DNA from: a virus
Reading direction: 5' to 3' (one strand)
Virus record (IMG/VR): IMGVR_UViG_3300034073_003716
Location: 1 to 39,026 of that record
DNA length: 39,026 bases
Shown here piece after piece: positions 20,874 through 27,500 of this stretch (the first letter of the stretch is position 1; the number at the start of each line of letters is the position of its first letter). The notes below the pieces were generated by a model. The model did not search any database. It was not told the origin of the DNA and saw nothing but the letters and a program-made list of their open reading frames with translations. The position numbers and the translations under genes were made by a program.

Positions 20874-21129
20874 TTCTTGGTTGTGTTTGACTGATCTTAT
20901 ATGTTCCTTTTTTGAGTTTGTATCGTTTGAGATAACTATCGCAGTGCTCCTGACAAACAAAGTAACACTTTTTGCTTTCCTTGTTATCCTTATGTTCTAG
21001 AGTAACAGGAAATGCTTCGTGAAATGGAGGTGTTGAAATTGAAAGATCTTCTTTTACAACTTTAGGTGGACTTACTGTTTTTTTCTTGACAGTTCGTTTC
21101 TTGACTGGTGCAGAAGATTTACGTTTCAT
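20857..21129 (-). CDS. Basic protein with CYFVCQEHCDSY motif, 90 aa
   Basis: The first 25 residues are basic (KRKSSAPVKKRTVKKKTVSP) and likely disordered. The C-terminal part has CYFVCQEHCDSYLKRYKLKK, a Cys/His cluster that might bind zinc. The paralogue at 29085-29366 has CFFQCANHMEKHIARHKLN in the same place. Confidence 0.75.
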   Translation of the reverse strand: MKRKSSAPVKKRTVKKKTVSPPKVVKEDLSISTPPFHEAFPVTLEHKDNKESKKCYFVCQEHCDSYLKRYKLKKGTYKISQTQPRNEEEA

Positions 21130-21329
21130 TGTTCGGCAAAGAGTTCCTTGTAGTAAGCATTATACCTCACAAAGGAGGTCACTGACGGTTTTCTGTCCAA
21201 AGAGTTACAGGACTCAACATACAAGTTGAAATTATACCACGGGGTCGTTTGATCCAGTGCTGGGAACTGACTGTTGCTGATGTAGTTGTTTAAGTGCTTC
21301 CAGAACTTCAGGTGTTTCATCCCACTCAT
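21126..21329 (-). CDS. Array I protein (FPxLDxTTPWY family), start uncertain, 67 aa
   Basis: Conserved from about residue 19: NSQFPALDQTTPWYNF, then CNSLDRKPSVTSFVRYNAYY. The paralogue at 28628-28783 starts at the corresponding point. The upstream 18 residues overlap the 45-aa gene in another frame and look unconserved, so either an internal start or a +1 shift from the 45-aa frame is possible. Confidence 0.7.
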   Translation of the reverse strand: MSGMKHLKFWKHLNNYISNSQFPALDQTTPWYNFNLYVESCNSLDRKPSVTSFVRYNAYYKELFAEQ

Positions 21330-21369
21330 AGGTATCTCCGGATTTTGAAATGTAAGTGCGTTTTGTCAT
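21232..21369 (-). CDS. Array I protein (RTYxxKxGxxxEWxET family), 45 aa
   Basis: MTKRTYISKSGDTYEWDETP matches MATRTYTQKDGTIWEWEETV of the 41-aa gene at 28957-29082. After about residue 32 this frame overlaps the conserved part of the 67-aa gene and looks like out-of-frame reading. The ATG overlaps the stop of the 69-aa gene. Confidence 0.65.
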   Translation of the reverse strand: MTKRTYISKSGDTYEWDETPEVLEALKQLHQQQSVPSTGSNDPVV

Positions 21370-21575
21370 AGTTTACCCCCTACTACTGATTTATAAGTGT
21401 GTGCGTCATCAAATCCTTCTTGCTTCATTTTTAAGTAAGCACGAGTTGCATTGATACATTCTTGTTCGGTTAAGGAAGTAATAATACCTTTTCCTTCCTT
21501 ATCAAAGGAATCCCAAGTTCCCCATTTTTTCTGCTCTACACGAAAGCAATCATCAATCCATTCAATGTCACTCAT
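21366..21575 (-). CDS. Array I protein (IDDCFxVxQxxWGTW family), 69 aa
   Basis: IDDCFRVEQKKWGTWDSFDK, then GIITSLTEQECINATRAYLK and a VVGGKL end. The paralogue at 28770-28976 keeps the whole plan. A small alpha/beta domain with two Cys. Function unknown. Confidence 0.8.
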   Translation of the reverse strand: MSDIEWIDDCFRVEQKKWGTWDSFDKEGKGIITSLTEQECINATRAYLKMKQEGFDDAHTYKSVVGGKL

Positions 21576-21730
21576 ACTGGTAATGTCCTTTTTTGTTGAA
21601 ATTCCTCTACTACTTCAAGAATTTTATGAGCAACTTTTGTTGCTTCTTCTTCGTTCCAAGAATCAGTAGTTGAATATAACTGATACATTTCGTTTGTGAT
21701 TGTATCAATCAGAATTTGATAGTTTGTCAT
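21572..21730 (-). CDS. Hypothetical helical protein, 52 aa
   Basis: MTNYQILIDTITNEMYQLYS, then a Glu-rich helix ending QQKRTLPV. Start 21730 chosen; the longer frame upstream overlaps the membrane-protein gene. No paralogue seen. Confidence 0.7.
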   Translation of the reverse strand: MTNYQILIDTITNEMYQLYSTTDSWNEEEATKVAHKILEVVEEFQQKRTLPV

Positions 21731-21956
21731 TGAACTCCTTTTCAAGTTCTCTAGCAATTTTAGCATACTCCCATCTCTTAATCAAGTTTGTGATGGGGTT
21801 TTTTGGATGAAACCTTATGATCCAATAAAATCTCTCAACATTAATCTGTATCATCTTAAAGACTAATGTTAGATATTCTGATACATTTGAATCTAATATC
21901 ATCATATATGCTATGACTCCAAATACCAGGAGTATTATAGAATTAAAAGGAGTCAT
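21705..21956 (-). CDS. Small membrane protein, copy 1, 83 aa
   Basis: A membrane helix at about residues 4-20 (FNSIILLVFGVIAYMMIL), a second less hydrophobic region, then IIRFHPKNPITNLIKRWEYA and an acidic end. The paralogue at 37015-37257 is roughly 80% identical by eye. It is preceded by an ATAAATA late motif and overlaps the next gene by 26 bases. Confidence 0.78.
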   Translation of the reverse strand: MTPFNSIILLVFGVIAYMMILDSNVSEYLTLVFKMIQINVERFYWIIRFHPKNPITNLIKRWEYAKIARELEKEFNDKLSNSD

Positions 21957-21979
21957 AGTTTTATCCTATTGTATGAGGG

Positions 21980-21986
21980 TATTTAT
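21980..21986 (-). promoter_or_regulatory. Probable late promoter
   Basis: ATAAATA, 24 bases before the ATG at 21956. It overlaps the stop codon of the 121-aa gene. The same site occurs in the duplicate at 37281-37287. Confidence 0.5.
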
Positions 21987-22348
21987 TCCTCATCTTCTTC
22001 AAGGTCTATGAGGTCAGACAATCTTTTCATCGTGTCCCAATGCATAGGGACAGTTTCAACTTTTCCGGTCGCAACATCGTGAGACATTTGTAACAAACTA
22101 TCAAGAAAATCTTTTGAATAGATTTCATCTCCTAAACTATCCCAGAAGTATAGAATGCACTGCTCTAATGGGTCATCATTCTTTAGAAGAGCATAACTCT
22201 CATAGTTGTTTCCCATTAGGTCTGCCCAGTTCTTAAAGGCATACCAACAATTGTACCACCCCTGAATAAGACAGGAGTGCCAGATATACTCAAACCAAGT
22301 CATTTTAACTTTATCGGTTTCTGTTCCTAAAAGAGGTTTTGAAAACAT
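21983..22348 (-). CDS. Duplicated protein, copy 1, 121 aa
   Basis: FSKPLLGTETDKVKMTWFEY, a Trp-rich middle (CWYAFKNWADLMGNNYESYA) and an acidic end (SDLIDLEEDEE). Only four residues differ from the copy at 37284-37649, so this is the most recent duplication in the window. No known domain. The conserved aromatic core suggests a globular role. Confidence 0.85.
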   Translation of the reverse strand: MFSKPLLGTETDKVKMTWFEYIWHSCLIQGWYNCWYAFKNWADLMGNNYESYALLKNDDPLEQCILYFWDSLGDEIYSKDFLDSLLQMSHDVATGKVETVPMHWDTMKRLSDLIDLEEDEE

Positions 22349-22361
22349 TTTACTTAAGTAG

Positions 22362-22976
22362 TTAATTAGATATTGTATCTAGATTTCCAGAAATAGAAAT
22401 GCGATAGTTATCACTGGTATAAAATGGATAAACTCCATGATTCAAAGATGACGGAAACATTAAAATTGTCCCCTCCCAAGATTTATCCACATAAACTGGA
22501 GAAATAGTAGTTTTACCTAAAAAGTTAGTATAAACAAAATAAAACAAAGAATTCATGGGATTATTAGAATTTTTTGAATTCGGAAGTTCTAATTCACTTT
22601 TTAATTCATATGGTATTTGAATCCATATAACAAATGATAAGTTTCCAGTGTGATTGTGTATAGGATTATATTCATATTTTTTTTGAAAGTTTATCCATAT
22701 ATCTTTAATATTCCAATTAGGATAATCTTCATTTTTTTCTGAATATCTATAATATTCGTTTGCAAGGTTATATAATGTTTCTTTTAAAATTTCTTCACTT
22801 TCATAAACAGAATATTCCTTTTCAAGATTTCCTCCCAAAGTATGATTATATTTTTCAAATTTATCTTGATTATTTAAAATATACTTTGCTTCTTCCTTTA
22901 AGAGTTTTAGAATATCAAATGATACTTTAGATTTAATAACCGTGAACTGGTTAAAATAAATTGGATCTATGATCAT
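22362..22976 (-). CDS. Putative 2OG-Fe(II) oxygenase, 204 aa
   Basis: The C-terminal half fits a jelly-roll oxygenase of the type common in cyanophages: YNPIHNHTGNLSFVIWIQIP (candidate iron His), then WEGTILMFPSSLNHGVYPFY with the distal His and NYRISISGNL with the co-substrate Arg. The usual H-x-D/E appears as HNHTG, so the metal ligand set is not certain. The N-terminal 90 residues are helical. It lies next to the duplicated 121-aa gene and away from fibre genes. Substrate unknown. Confidence 0.7.
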   Translation of the reverse strand: MIIDPIYFNQFTVIKSKVSFDILKLLKEEAKYILNNQDKFEKYNHTLGGNLEKEYSVYESEEILKETLYNLANEYYRYSEKNEDYPNWNIKDIWINFQKKYEYNPIHNHTGNLSFVIWIQIPYELKSELELPNSKNSNNPMNSLFYFVYTNFLGKTTISPVYVDKSWEGTILMFPSSLNHGVYPFYTSDNYRISISGNLDTISN

Positions 22977-22988
22977 GTTGTATTTTTT

Positions 22989-23183
22989 TCAATTAAAAAA
23001 AGATTGTAGAACTTTACCTTTTTCAGCACGACTTGAATAGTCGTCAATCCAACTTTCAATGACATCACGAATATCTTCACATACTTCTTCTGGAGAAGTT
23101 TCTGGATCTTGAAGATAATCATATATCGCATCTTCCAATGCTCTATATCTTGTCCATTCAGGAGTATAAGGTTTGTATTTCAT
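22989..23183 (-). CDS. Hypothetical protein (YxPYxxEW family), 64 aa
   Basis: KYKPYTPEWTRYRALEDAIY, then an acidic helical part. The paralogue at 35397-35597 begins NYRPYSTEWHRKRYLKEALD. In the second locus, as here, the 106/107-aa family gene lies nearby, so the pair travels together. Confidence 0.75.
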   Translation of the reverse strand: MKYKPYTPEWTRYRALEDAIYDYLQDPETSPEEVCEDIRDVIESWIDDYSSRAEKGKVLQSFFN

Positions 23184-23192
23184 TGCTATAGG

Positions 23193-23360
23193 TTAAGGAT
23201 TGTCTTCAAGGTCTTTCAAGTATTCTAACCACCACTGAGGGTTTTTGTCAACCCACCAATTAGGTTCAATAATACCTTTTTCCAAGTACCAATCACGAAT
23301 GGCACTTTTAATAGTATCACCAATCTCTATCTGCTTCTTCCTTTGCATCAATGTCTTCAT
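23193..23360 (-). CDS. Hypothetical protein, 55 aa
   Basis: MKTLMQRKKQIEIGDTIKSA, then a Trp-rich end (EPNWWVDKNPQWWLEYLKDL). Several in-frame ATGs exist; 23360 has a GGGAG six bases upstream. It overlaps the membrane-protein gene by 44 bases. Confidence 0.65.
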   Translation of the reverse strand: MKTLMQRKKQIEIGDTIKSAIRDWYLEKGIIEPNWWVDKNPQWWLEYLKDLEDNP

Positions 23361-23517
23361 ATGCATCTCCCAAATAGGGTCCATGTGGTCGTTTTGCATC
23401 TTCTTTTACATACTTGACTTCAGAAGCACTTGAGGACAACCATAATGACATTTTAGTTATAATGAAAATGATTGCAAGGGGAAGGAAACATAAAGAAACT
23501 AATATTGGGTATTTCAT
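23317..23517 (-). CDS. Small membrane protein, 66 aa
   Basis: An N-terminal membrane helix (YPILVSLCFLPLAIIFIITK) and a charged tail (VKYVKEDAKRPHGPYLGDAY). It overlaps its neighbours at both ends. Function unknown. Confidence 0.7.
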   Translation of the reverse strand: MKYPILVSLCFLPLAIIFIITKMSLWLSSSASEVKYVKEDAKRPHGPYLGDAYEDIDAKEEADRDW

Positions 23518-23837
23518 TAGTCTCTTTGTCTCCAGTCTTCTGGTTTATCATCAGAAAAGAAATCTACAATATCGTCAACAGTCTCAAATCTACGAATACC
23601 TTTTCCTTCGTGACCAAATCCACCAATATCAAGGGCATTCAAAAACCCATCCAAACTATCCTCAGTCATATCAGGATTTTCTGCTTTTCTTCGTGCCTGA
23701 CGGAGCATCGTAGCAGCAGAACGATTTGCTTTCGCAAGTTTTTCTGCCCATATCATTTCTTCAAGTTCAACAGTTTCTCTGTTGATAATTTTTTGACAAA
23801 TACCTTCAAGTTTGAGACGATATTGTGTAGAAAGCAT
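23517..23837 (-). CDS. Conserved-looking cyanophage protein, copy 1, 106 aa
   Basis: MLSTQYRLKLEGICQKIINR, then MIWAEKLAKANRSAATMLRQ, a DSLDGFLNALDIG segment and an acidic FF-containing end. Helical and soluble. The paralogue at 35053-35376 keeps the whole plan. Both copies have a CTAAATA or ATAAATA late motif about 22 bases upstream, so expression late in infection is likely. Confidence 0.82.
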   Translation of the reverse strand: MLSTQYRLKLEGICQKIINRETVELEEMIWAEKLAKANRSAATMLRQARRKAENPDMTEDSLDGFLNALDIGGFGHEGKGIRRFETVDDIVDFFSDDKPEDWRQRD

Positions 23838-23859
23838 GTGATACTCCTCAGATTAGTAA

Positions 23860-23866
23860 TATTTAG
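23860..23866 (-). promoter_or_regulatory. Probable late promoter
   Basis: CTAAATA 23 bases before the ATG at 23837. It overlaps the end of the phosphoesterase gene (stop at 23863). Confidence 0.5.
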
Positions 23867-24663
23867 ATTTCAATTTCAAAGTTTGGGTTGAATTCAATGT
23901 TCAGGTCTGCGTTATTATATCCATTATAATACCCTCTGGGATTACAGACAACCCTACACTCACCGATTTGGTAATCAAACGATGTGTGAGTGTGTCCGTG
24001 CGACCAGTATTTGATTTGAGGATGATTGAGGATAAAGTCATCAAGGTCACTTACATAGGCACCATTCGCAATACCACTTGTGCGATACTTTGGATGGACT
24101 GATTGATACGATGGTGCGTGGTGTGTAAGAACCCAAACCTTATCGTTCTGGAACAACTCAAGGTTCTCCTGTAGATACTTCTTGGTATTCTGGTGAAAGG
24201 CATAAGTATCATCAGGGTTCATCTTGCGATACTTTGGAGTGATACGAATGGTCTTATAATCATTAAGACACTGTGCTGCCTCCATCATTTCCAAAGCATT
24301 TCCATTACGAAAGTCAGTCCAGAGTGTTCCCCCTATGAAAATCCAATCGTCAATTCTAACGAAATCGTTTTCAAATAGGTGAATACCTTTGGGCAGGTTC
24401 TCTTTAAGAACATCCCAAGTTCCTTCGTAATTATATCCGTATGCTTCGTGATTTCCCGTAACATACAATACTTGGTCAAAGTTGTTGGCACACTTCGTTA
24501 GAAAGTCCTGATAGACCTTGCGGAGGGCACCATCTTTCTTGAAATGACGAGCACAGAGAATATCCCCACCCAGAATGAGAACATCACCTTCTCCCAAGTC
24601 AGGAACTCCGTGCCCCTGTTCGCAACATTCAAGATGTAGGTCTGATACTACTTTGACTTTCAT
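23863..24663 (-). CDS. Calcineurin-like metallophosphoesterase, 266 aa
   Basis: A complete binuclear phosphoesterase: D8-x-H10 (SDLHLE), LILGGDIL, YVTGNHEAYG, VLTHHAPS and WSHGHTHTSFDYQIG near the C-terminus. The layout is that of the general bacterial and phage phosphohydrolases acting on nucleotides or nucleic acid ends, unlike the Pnkp-like enzyme at 12130. Composition is less AT-rich than its neighbours. Substrate unknown. Confidence 0.9.
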   Translation of the reverse strand: MKVKVVSDLHLECCEQGHGVPDLGEGDVLILGGDILCARHFKKDGALRKVYQDFLTKCANNFDQVLYVTGNHEAYGYNYEGTWDVLKENLPKGIHLFENDFVRIDDWIFIGGTLWTDFRNGNALEMMEAAQCLNDYKTIRITPKYRKMNPDDTYAFHQNTKKYLQENLELFQNDKVWVLTHHAPSYQSVHPKYRTSGIANGAYVSDLDDFILNHPQIKYWSHGHTHTSFDYQIGECRVVCNPRGYYNGYNNADLNIEFNPNFEIEI

Positions 24664-24690
24664 TAGAAATCACCTTAAAATTCATTAAAT

Positions 24691-24972
24691 CTAAAATTGT
24701 TTTTTTAAATATTCCCAACGGGAAATGTTTGAATTGTAGTATGCATTAATGGCATTAGTTGCTGCAATGTCTCCCTCAGAATCAGAGAATCCATACATTT
24801 TGTATGTTTCAAGAAAGTCGTAAATTCTTTCCTGGGCAATCACTGGATGATGAGTTGTCATTAAAATCTCAGTAATTCCAATATTTACATCAGAAATAAT
24901 AGAATCTGGTGTGAATGAGAAGCATTCCCATTCTTCACGGGTCACTTCAACTTTTGATGCTTGAATAATCAT
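24691..24972 (-). CDS. Hypothetical protein, 93 aa
   Basis: MIIQASKVEVTREEWECFSF, then IGITEILMTTHHPVIAQERI and an aromatic end. Soluble alpha/beta. No family recognised. Confidence 0.75.
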   Translation of the reverse strand: MIIQASKVEVTREEWECFSFTPDSIISDVNIGITEILMTTHHPVIAQERIYDFLETYKMYGFSDSEGDIAATNAINAYYNSNISRWEYLKKQF

Positions 24973-25001
24973 TAGTTTTCTCCACTTTATGATAAGTTTT
25001 T

Positions 25002-25166
25002 TTATTGATCATCTTGCATTGATAAAATTACTTTTTCAAGATGAAAAATCCTTTCTTCAAGTTTACCTAAGGCCCATACTAGGTGATTTAAATCAACACC
25101 ATCATTTCCCCTAACAAACTGAAACATCTTTTTACACTTTTCTTCATCAGGATTAATATCGTACAT
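25002..25166 (-). CDS. Hypothetical protein, 54 aa
   Basis: MYDINPDEEKCKKMFQFVRG, then DLNHLVWALGKLEERIFHLE, a short coiled coil. It follows the Dam gene after 7 bases. Unknown function. Confidence 0.7.
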   Translation of the reverse strand: MYDINPDEEKCKKMFQFVRGNDGVDLNHLVWALGKLEERIFHLEKVILSMQDDQ

Positions 25167-25173
25167 GATCAAT

Positions 25174-26031
25174 CTACTCAATTTTATTTGAAACTAGAGA
25201 CTCTACATCATAATTTGTGATAAGAAGTTCTTTTTTCACATTATCTTTTGTACCTTTGTCTCCACGGTGAACCATAGAATAACGGAGATCCCACTCTCTT
25301 TGATTATATTCTTTATACCTTTCAACAATCCAATCATTGATGTTGTATGTAATCATAAACCTATGTTGACAGTTATCTACATCATTTGCAAATCTTTCAT
25401 GAGAGAAAGTTGAATGCAATTTTCTTCCTGTACCATAGAGAAAATCTTTAATATCATAAGGGGGATCAAGAAAGACAAACACATCTTCCCCTGGAGCATT
25501 CATTACTTCTTCATAATCCAGATTTGTAATTTTCCAAGAAGAAATGATATGAGAATATCGAATTAATTTTTCGATACCAACTAAAGAAAAATTAGATCTT
25601 GATGCTTGAACTGAGAATGTTGAATTCTCTGTAAGTCCAGAATAAGAACATTTATTCATCACAAAGAATGCAACTGCTTGCTCTAGTGGTTCCAAATCAC
25701 CAATTGTTTGAGCATAAGTATTAAACAGTTCTTTATGGGCATTGTCATCTTTATCTATGGACATTTTAATGCCATACAACCTTTCCGCAAGGTCTTGCCC
25801 ATTATCACGAAGTTGAATCCAAAAATTATAAAGATAGAAATACTTATCATTTACCCACACTGGAATTTGCGGGTAATTTTGGGAGAACATGAGGGCAATA
25901 CTCCCACCACCAATAAATGGTTCTCTGTACTCTTTTACGTCTGAAGGGAACCATGGAGCAAGAGTTTTAAGTGCTTTACTCTTTCCTCCAGGATAACGCA
26001 AACAAGTTTTCAGTGGATACTGTTTCATCAT
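25174..26031 (-). CDS. dam: DNA adenine methyltransferase (Dam family), 285 aa
   Basis: N6-adenine methylase of the Dam/D12 class. RYPGGKSK (12-19) and FIGGGSIAL (38-46) form the SAM site (motifs X and I), and DPPY (188-191) is the catalytic motif IV. Length fits the family's 260-290 residues. The likely target is GATC, by family, which I cannot confirm from sequence. It may protect phage DNA from restriction or mark it. Two ATGs (26031, 26028) are possible. First gene after the promoter at 26051-26107. Confidence 0.92.
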   Translation of the reverse strand: MMKQYPLKTCLRYPGGKSKALKTLAPWFPSDVKEYREPFIGGGSIALMFSQNYPQIPVWVNDKYFYLYNFWIQLRDNGQDLAERLYGIKMSIDKDDNAHKELFNTYAQTIGDLEPLEQAVAFFVMNKCSYSGLTENSTFSVQASRSNFSLVGIEKLIRYSHIISSWKITNLDYEEVMNAPGEDVFVFLDPPYDIKDFLYGTGRKLHSTFSHERFANDVDNCQHRFMITYNINDWIVERYKEYNQREWDLRYSMVHRGDKGTKDNVKKELLITNYDVESLVSNKIE

Positions 26032-26050
26032 TACCTTTGTTTACTCAATA

Positions 26051-26107
26051 ATTATAACATAAAAAAGGTGCCCTGTGGGGCACCTGTGTGACACTTTTTA
26101 ATGCGTC
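26051..26107 (-). promoter_or_regulatory. Early-type promoter with stem-loop and palindromic box
   Basis: Box at 26088-26107, 8 bp, -35 CCCACA (26074-26079), GGTGCCC/GGGCACC stem (26067-26084) followed by six T, and a perfect TATAAT (26051-26056) at 17 bp. It drives dam. Confidence 0.82.
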
Positions 26108-26110
26108 ACA

Positions 26111-26254
26111 CTAGTTGTTTTCTTTTTTGCTTTTTATTCTACCAAGAATAGATGTTACTTTTGTTTCTTTAACTTCTACTTTTTCTTCAACAATTGGTTC
26201 TACTGGTGTTGCTACTGCTTTTGGTTCTTGAAATAAATCTGTGAATCTTGACAT
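26111..26254 (-). CDS. Small Val/Glu/Lys-rich protein, 47 aa
   Basis: MSRFTDLFQEPKAVATPVEP, then a V-E-E-K-V-E-V-K-E repeat-like stretch and a basic end. Probably disordered. A CTAAATA motif lies 23 bases upstream. Unknown function. Confidence 0.65.
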   Translation of the reverse strand: MSRFTDLFQEPKAVATPVEPIVEEKVEVKETKVTSILGRIKSKKENN

Positions 26255-26276
26255 AGTTCTTTCTTTGTTTTTTAGA

Positions 26277-26283
26277 TATTTAG
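26277..26283 (-). promoter_or_regulatory. Probable late promoter
   Basis: CTAAATA, 23 bases before the ATG at 26254. It touches the end of cp12. Confidence 0.5.
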
Positions 26284-26496
26284 TCAATCTTCATAAATTC
26301 TACACTCTAAAGCATCTGGATTGGAATCACAATAAAGTTCAAGTGGAGTTGGATCATGTGAATCTTCAGGATGTCTTTCTTTATATTTTTCAAGAGAGTC
26401 AAGCTCTTCCTCAACGTGTCGTCTTGCTTGAGGTGAAGTTGTTGGATCTTCAAGGATACTTTTATCCTTTTGAATGTGTTGGTCGATGCTATCCAT
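26284..26496 (-). CDS. cp12: CP12-like Calvin-cycle inhibitor, 70 aa
   Basis: The C-terminus PTPLELYCDSNPDALECRIY (C56 and C65) is the GAPDH-binding redox motif of CP12. In cyanobacteria CP12 ties GAPDH and phosphoribulokinase into an inactive complex. The N-terminal Cys pair of host CP12 is absent here and replaced by a charged helical region. By family, phage CP12 is an auxiliary metabolic gene that slows carbon fixation and diverts NADPH and carbon to nucleotide synthesis. A CTAAATA late motif lies 22 bases upstream, where an early promoter would be the simpler expectation for a host-takeover gene. Confidence 0.88.
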   Translation of the reverse strand: MDSIDQHIQKDKSILEDPTTSPQARRHVEEELDSLEKYKERHPEDSHDPTPLELYCDSNPDALECRIYED

Positions 26497-26516
26497 CTTT
26501 GTATCAATATTATATA

Positions 26517-26684
26517 CTATTTAGAATTTAAGTCACTTTTTGAGTGTAGTTCCAGTAAAGAACGTACAAATAATTCTGTAAATCGTTCTTGTTTTTCTGG
26601 TATAACTGAAGCTGGGTATTCATTTATTGCAGACTTGAGTGCCTGCATTTCTTCACGTTCTTCTTGTGTGAGATCCATTTCCAT
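26517..26684 (-). CDS. Array II small protein (LTQEE family), 55 aa
   Basis: MDLTQEEREEMQALKSAINE, then PASV and a RFTELFVRSLLE helix, a paralogue of 19087-19251. Start at 26684 or 26678 (two ATGs). Confidence 0.75.
   Translation of the reverse strand: MEMDLTQEEREEMQALKSAINEYPASVIPEKQERFTELFVRSLLELHSKSDLNSK
26518..26524 (-). promoter_or_regulatory. Probable late promoter of cp12
   Basis: CTAAATA on the minus strand 22 bases before the cp12 ATG; it overlaps the stop of the 55-aa gene. Confidence 0.55.
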
Positions 26685-26766
26685 TTGCGTATGTCAGCAA
26701 ATCCTAACATTATGTATGCTAAAAGTGTTGTTTTTTAATATTCTCTTTAGGGTTCAGTAATAGTTC

Positions 26767-26904
26767 TTAATGAGATTGTTTTTTTACAGATTTGTCAGTT
26801 TGTTCTGAATCAACTCCCGTTAAAACGTGCATATACTCCCAAGAAAAAATACTGACAAAAGAAGAAATTGTGGCAATTAAAACATAACTAATAACTTTTT
26901 TCAT
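26767..26904 (-). CDS. Small membrane or exported protein, 45 aa
   Basis: MKKVISYVLIATISSFVSIF is a signal-anchor-like start, followed by a short polar tail (DSEQTDKSVKKQSH). It lies 4 bases below the HCHENVCHKH protein gene, so the two may act together at the membrane. Confidence 0.65.
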   Translation of the reverse strand: MKKVISYVLIATISSFVSIFSWEYMHVLTGVDSEQTDKSVKKQSH

Positions 26905-26908
26905 ATTA

Positions 26909-27076
26909 TCAATGTTTATGACAAACGTTTTCGTGACAATGGACAGTATTAGAACTTATATGAAACTTCCCATGATAAATTCCAAATCCAATCATGGAAA
27001 GAAAAGCTGGGACAAAAATAGCAGCTGCTAATTGTGCCATTCTATCATTTGATAAAAAAGATTTGATGCTGTTCAT
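26909..27076 (-). CDS. Membrane protein with Cys/His-rich tail, 55 aa
   Basis: A membrane helix at about residues 12-32 (AQLAAAIFVPAFLSMIGFGI) followed by a C-terminal VHCHENVCHKH, two Cys and four or more His in eleven residues. The tail looks able to bind a metal such as zinc, copper or nickel. A CTAAATA motif lies about 31 bases upstream. I know no family with this sequence. Confidence 0.68.
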   Translation of the reverse strand: MNSIKSFLSNDRMAQLAAAIFVPAFLSMIGFGIYHGKFHISSNTVHCHENVCHKH

Positions 27077-27106
27077 AATTTATGTGTTACTTATATTAAC
27101 AATTTT

Positions 27107-27113
27107 TATTTAG
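27107..27113 (-). promoter_or_regulatory. Possible late promoter
   Basis: CTAAATA, 31 bases before the ATG at 27076; overlaps the stop of the 77-aa gene. Confidence 0.4.
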
Positions 27114-27343
27114 TCTTCATCAGAAATAAAAAAGTTTTCCCACGTACCTGAATCACCTTTTTTGCGATTCTCAAGTTTATCTAGCAAATCATCAGTGCTA
27201 ATAACAGCATCAATTTTATGAATTAAATCTGCGATGCACGAAACAACAACAGATCTTTCCCCTCTTGCAGCAAATGCCAAAGCATTTCTTAGATTTGCTT
27301 CTGCTTCTCTTAAACTATCTTCAACTTGTTGTCCCAGTGCCAT
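27110..27343 (-). CDS. Array II helical protein, 77 aa
   Basis: EAEANLRNALAFAARGERSV, then IADLIHKIDAVISTDDLLDK and KGDSGTWENFF. A paralogue of 19347-19574. ATG 27343 chosen by this alignment. It overlaps the IQTCG-family gene by 23 bases. Confidence 0.78.
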   Translation of the reverse strand: MALGQQVEDSLREAEANLRNALAFAARGERSVVVSCIADLIHKIDAVISTDDLLDKLENRKKGDSGTWENFFISDED

Positions 27344-27500
27344 CGGGTTCCTCCTCAAATAACATACAACCAATACAACTTTGTAATTCTACCATATCTT
27401 CCTTAGAAAGTCCATCTAAGGTAATGGCATGTTTTTCAAAGGCAATGGTGAGAGAATACTCACCATCACCCATACTACCACAGGTTTGGATAGTTCTCAT
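27321..27500 (-). CDS. Array II protein (IQTCG family), 59 aa
   Basis: MRTIQTCGSMGDGEYSLTIA, then LDGLSKEDMVELQSCIGCML. A paralogue of 19597-19791 with the same C-x2-C helix. The start overlaps the upstream TGA. Confidence 0.78.
   Translation of the reverse strand: MRTIQTCGSMGDGEYSLTIAFEKHAITLDGLSKEDMVELQSCIGCMLFEEEPDGTGTTS

Noticed and set aside
26307-26507. A 66-codon minus-strand frame overlapping cp12
   Set aside because: It is a shifted reading of the cp12 gene, whose CP12 C-terminal motif is convincing.
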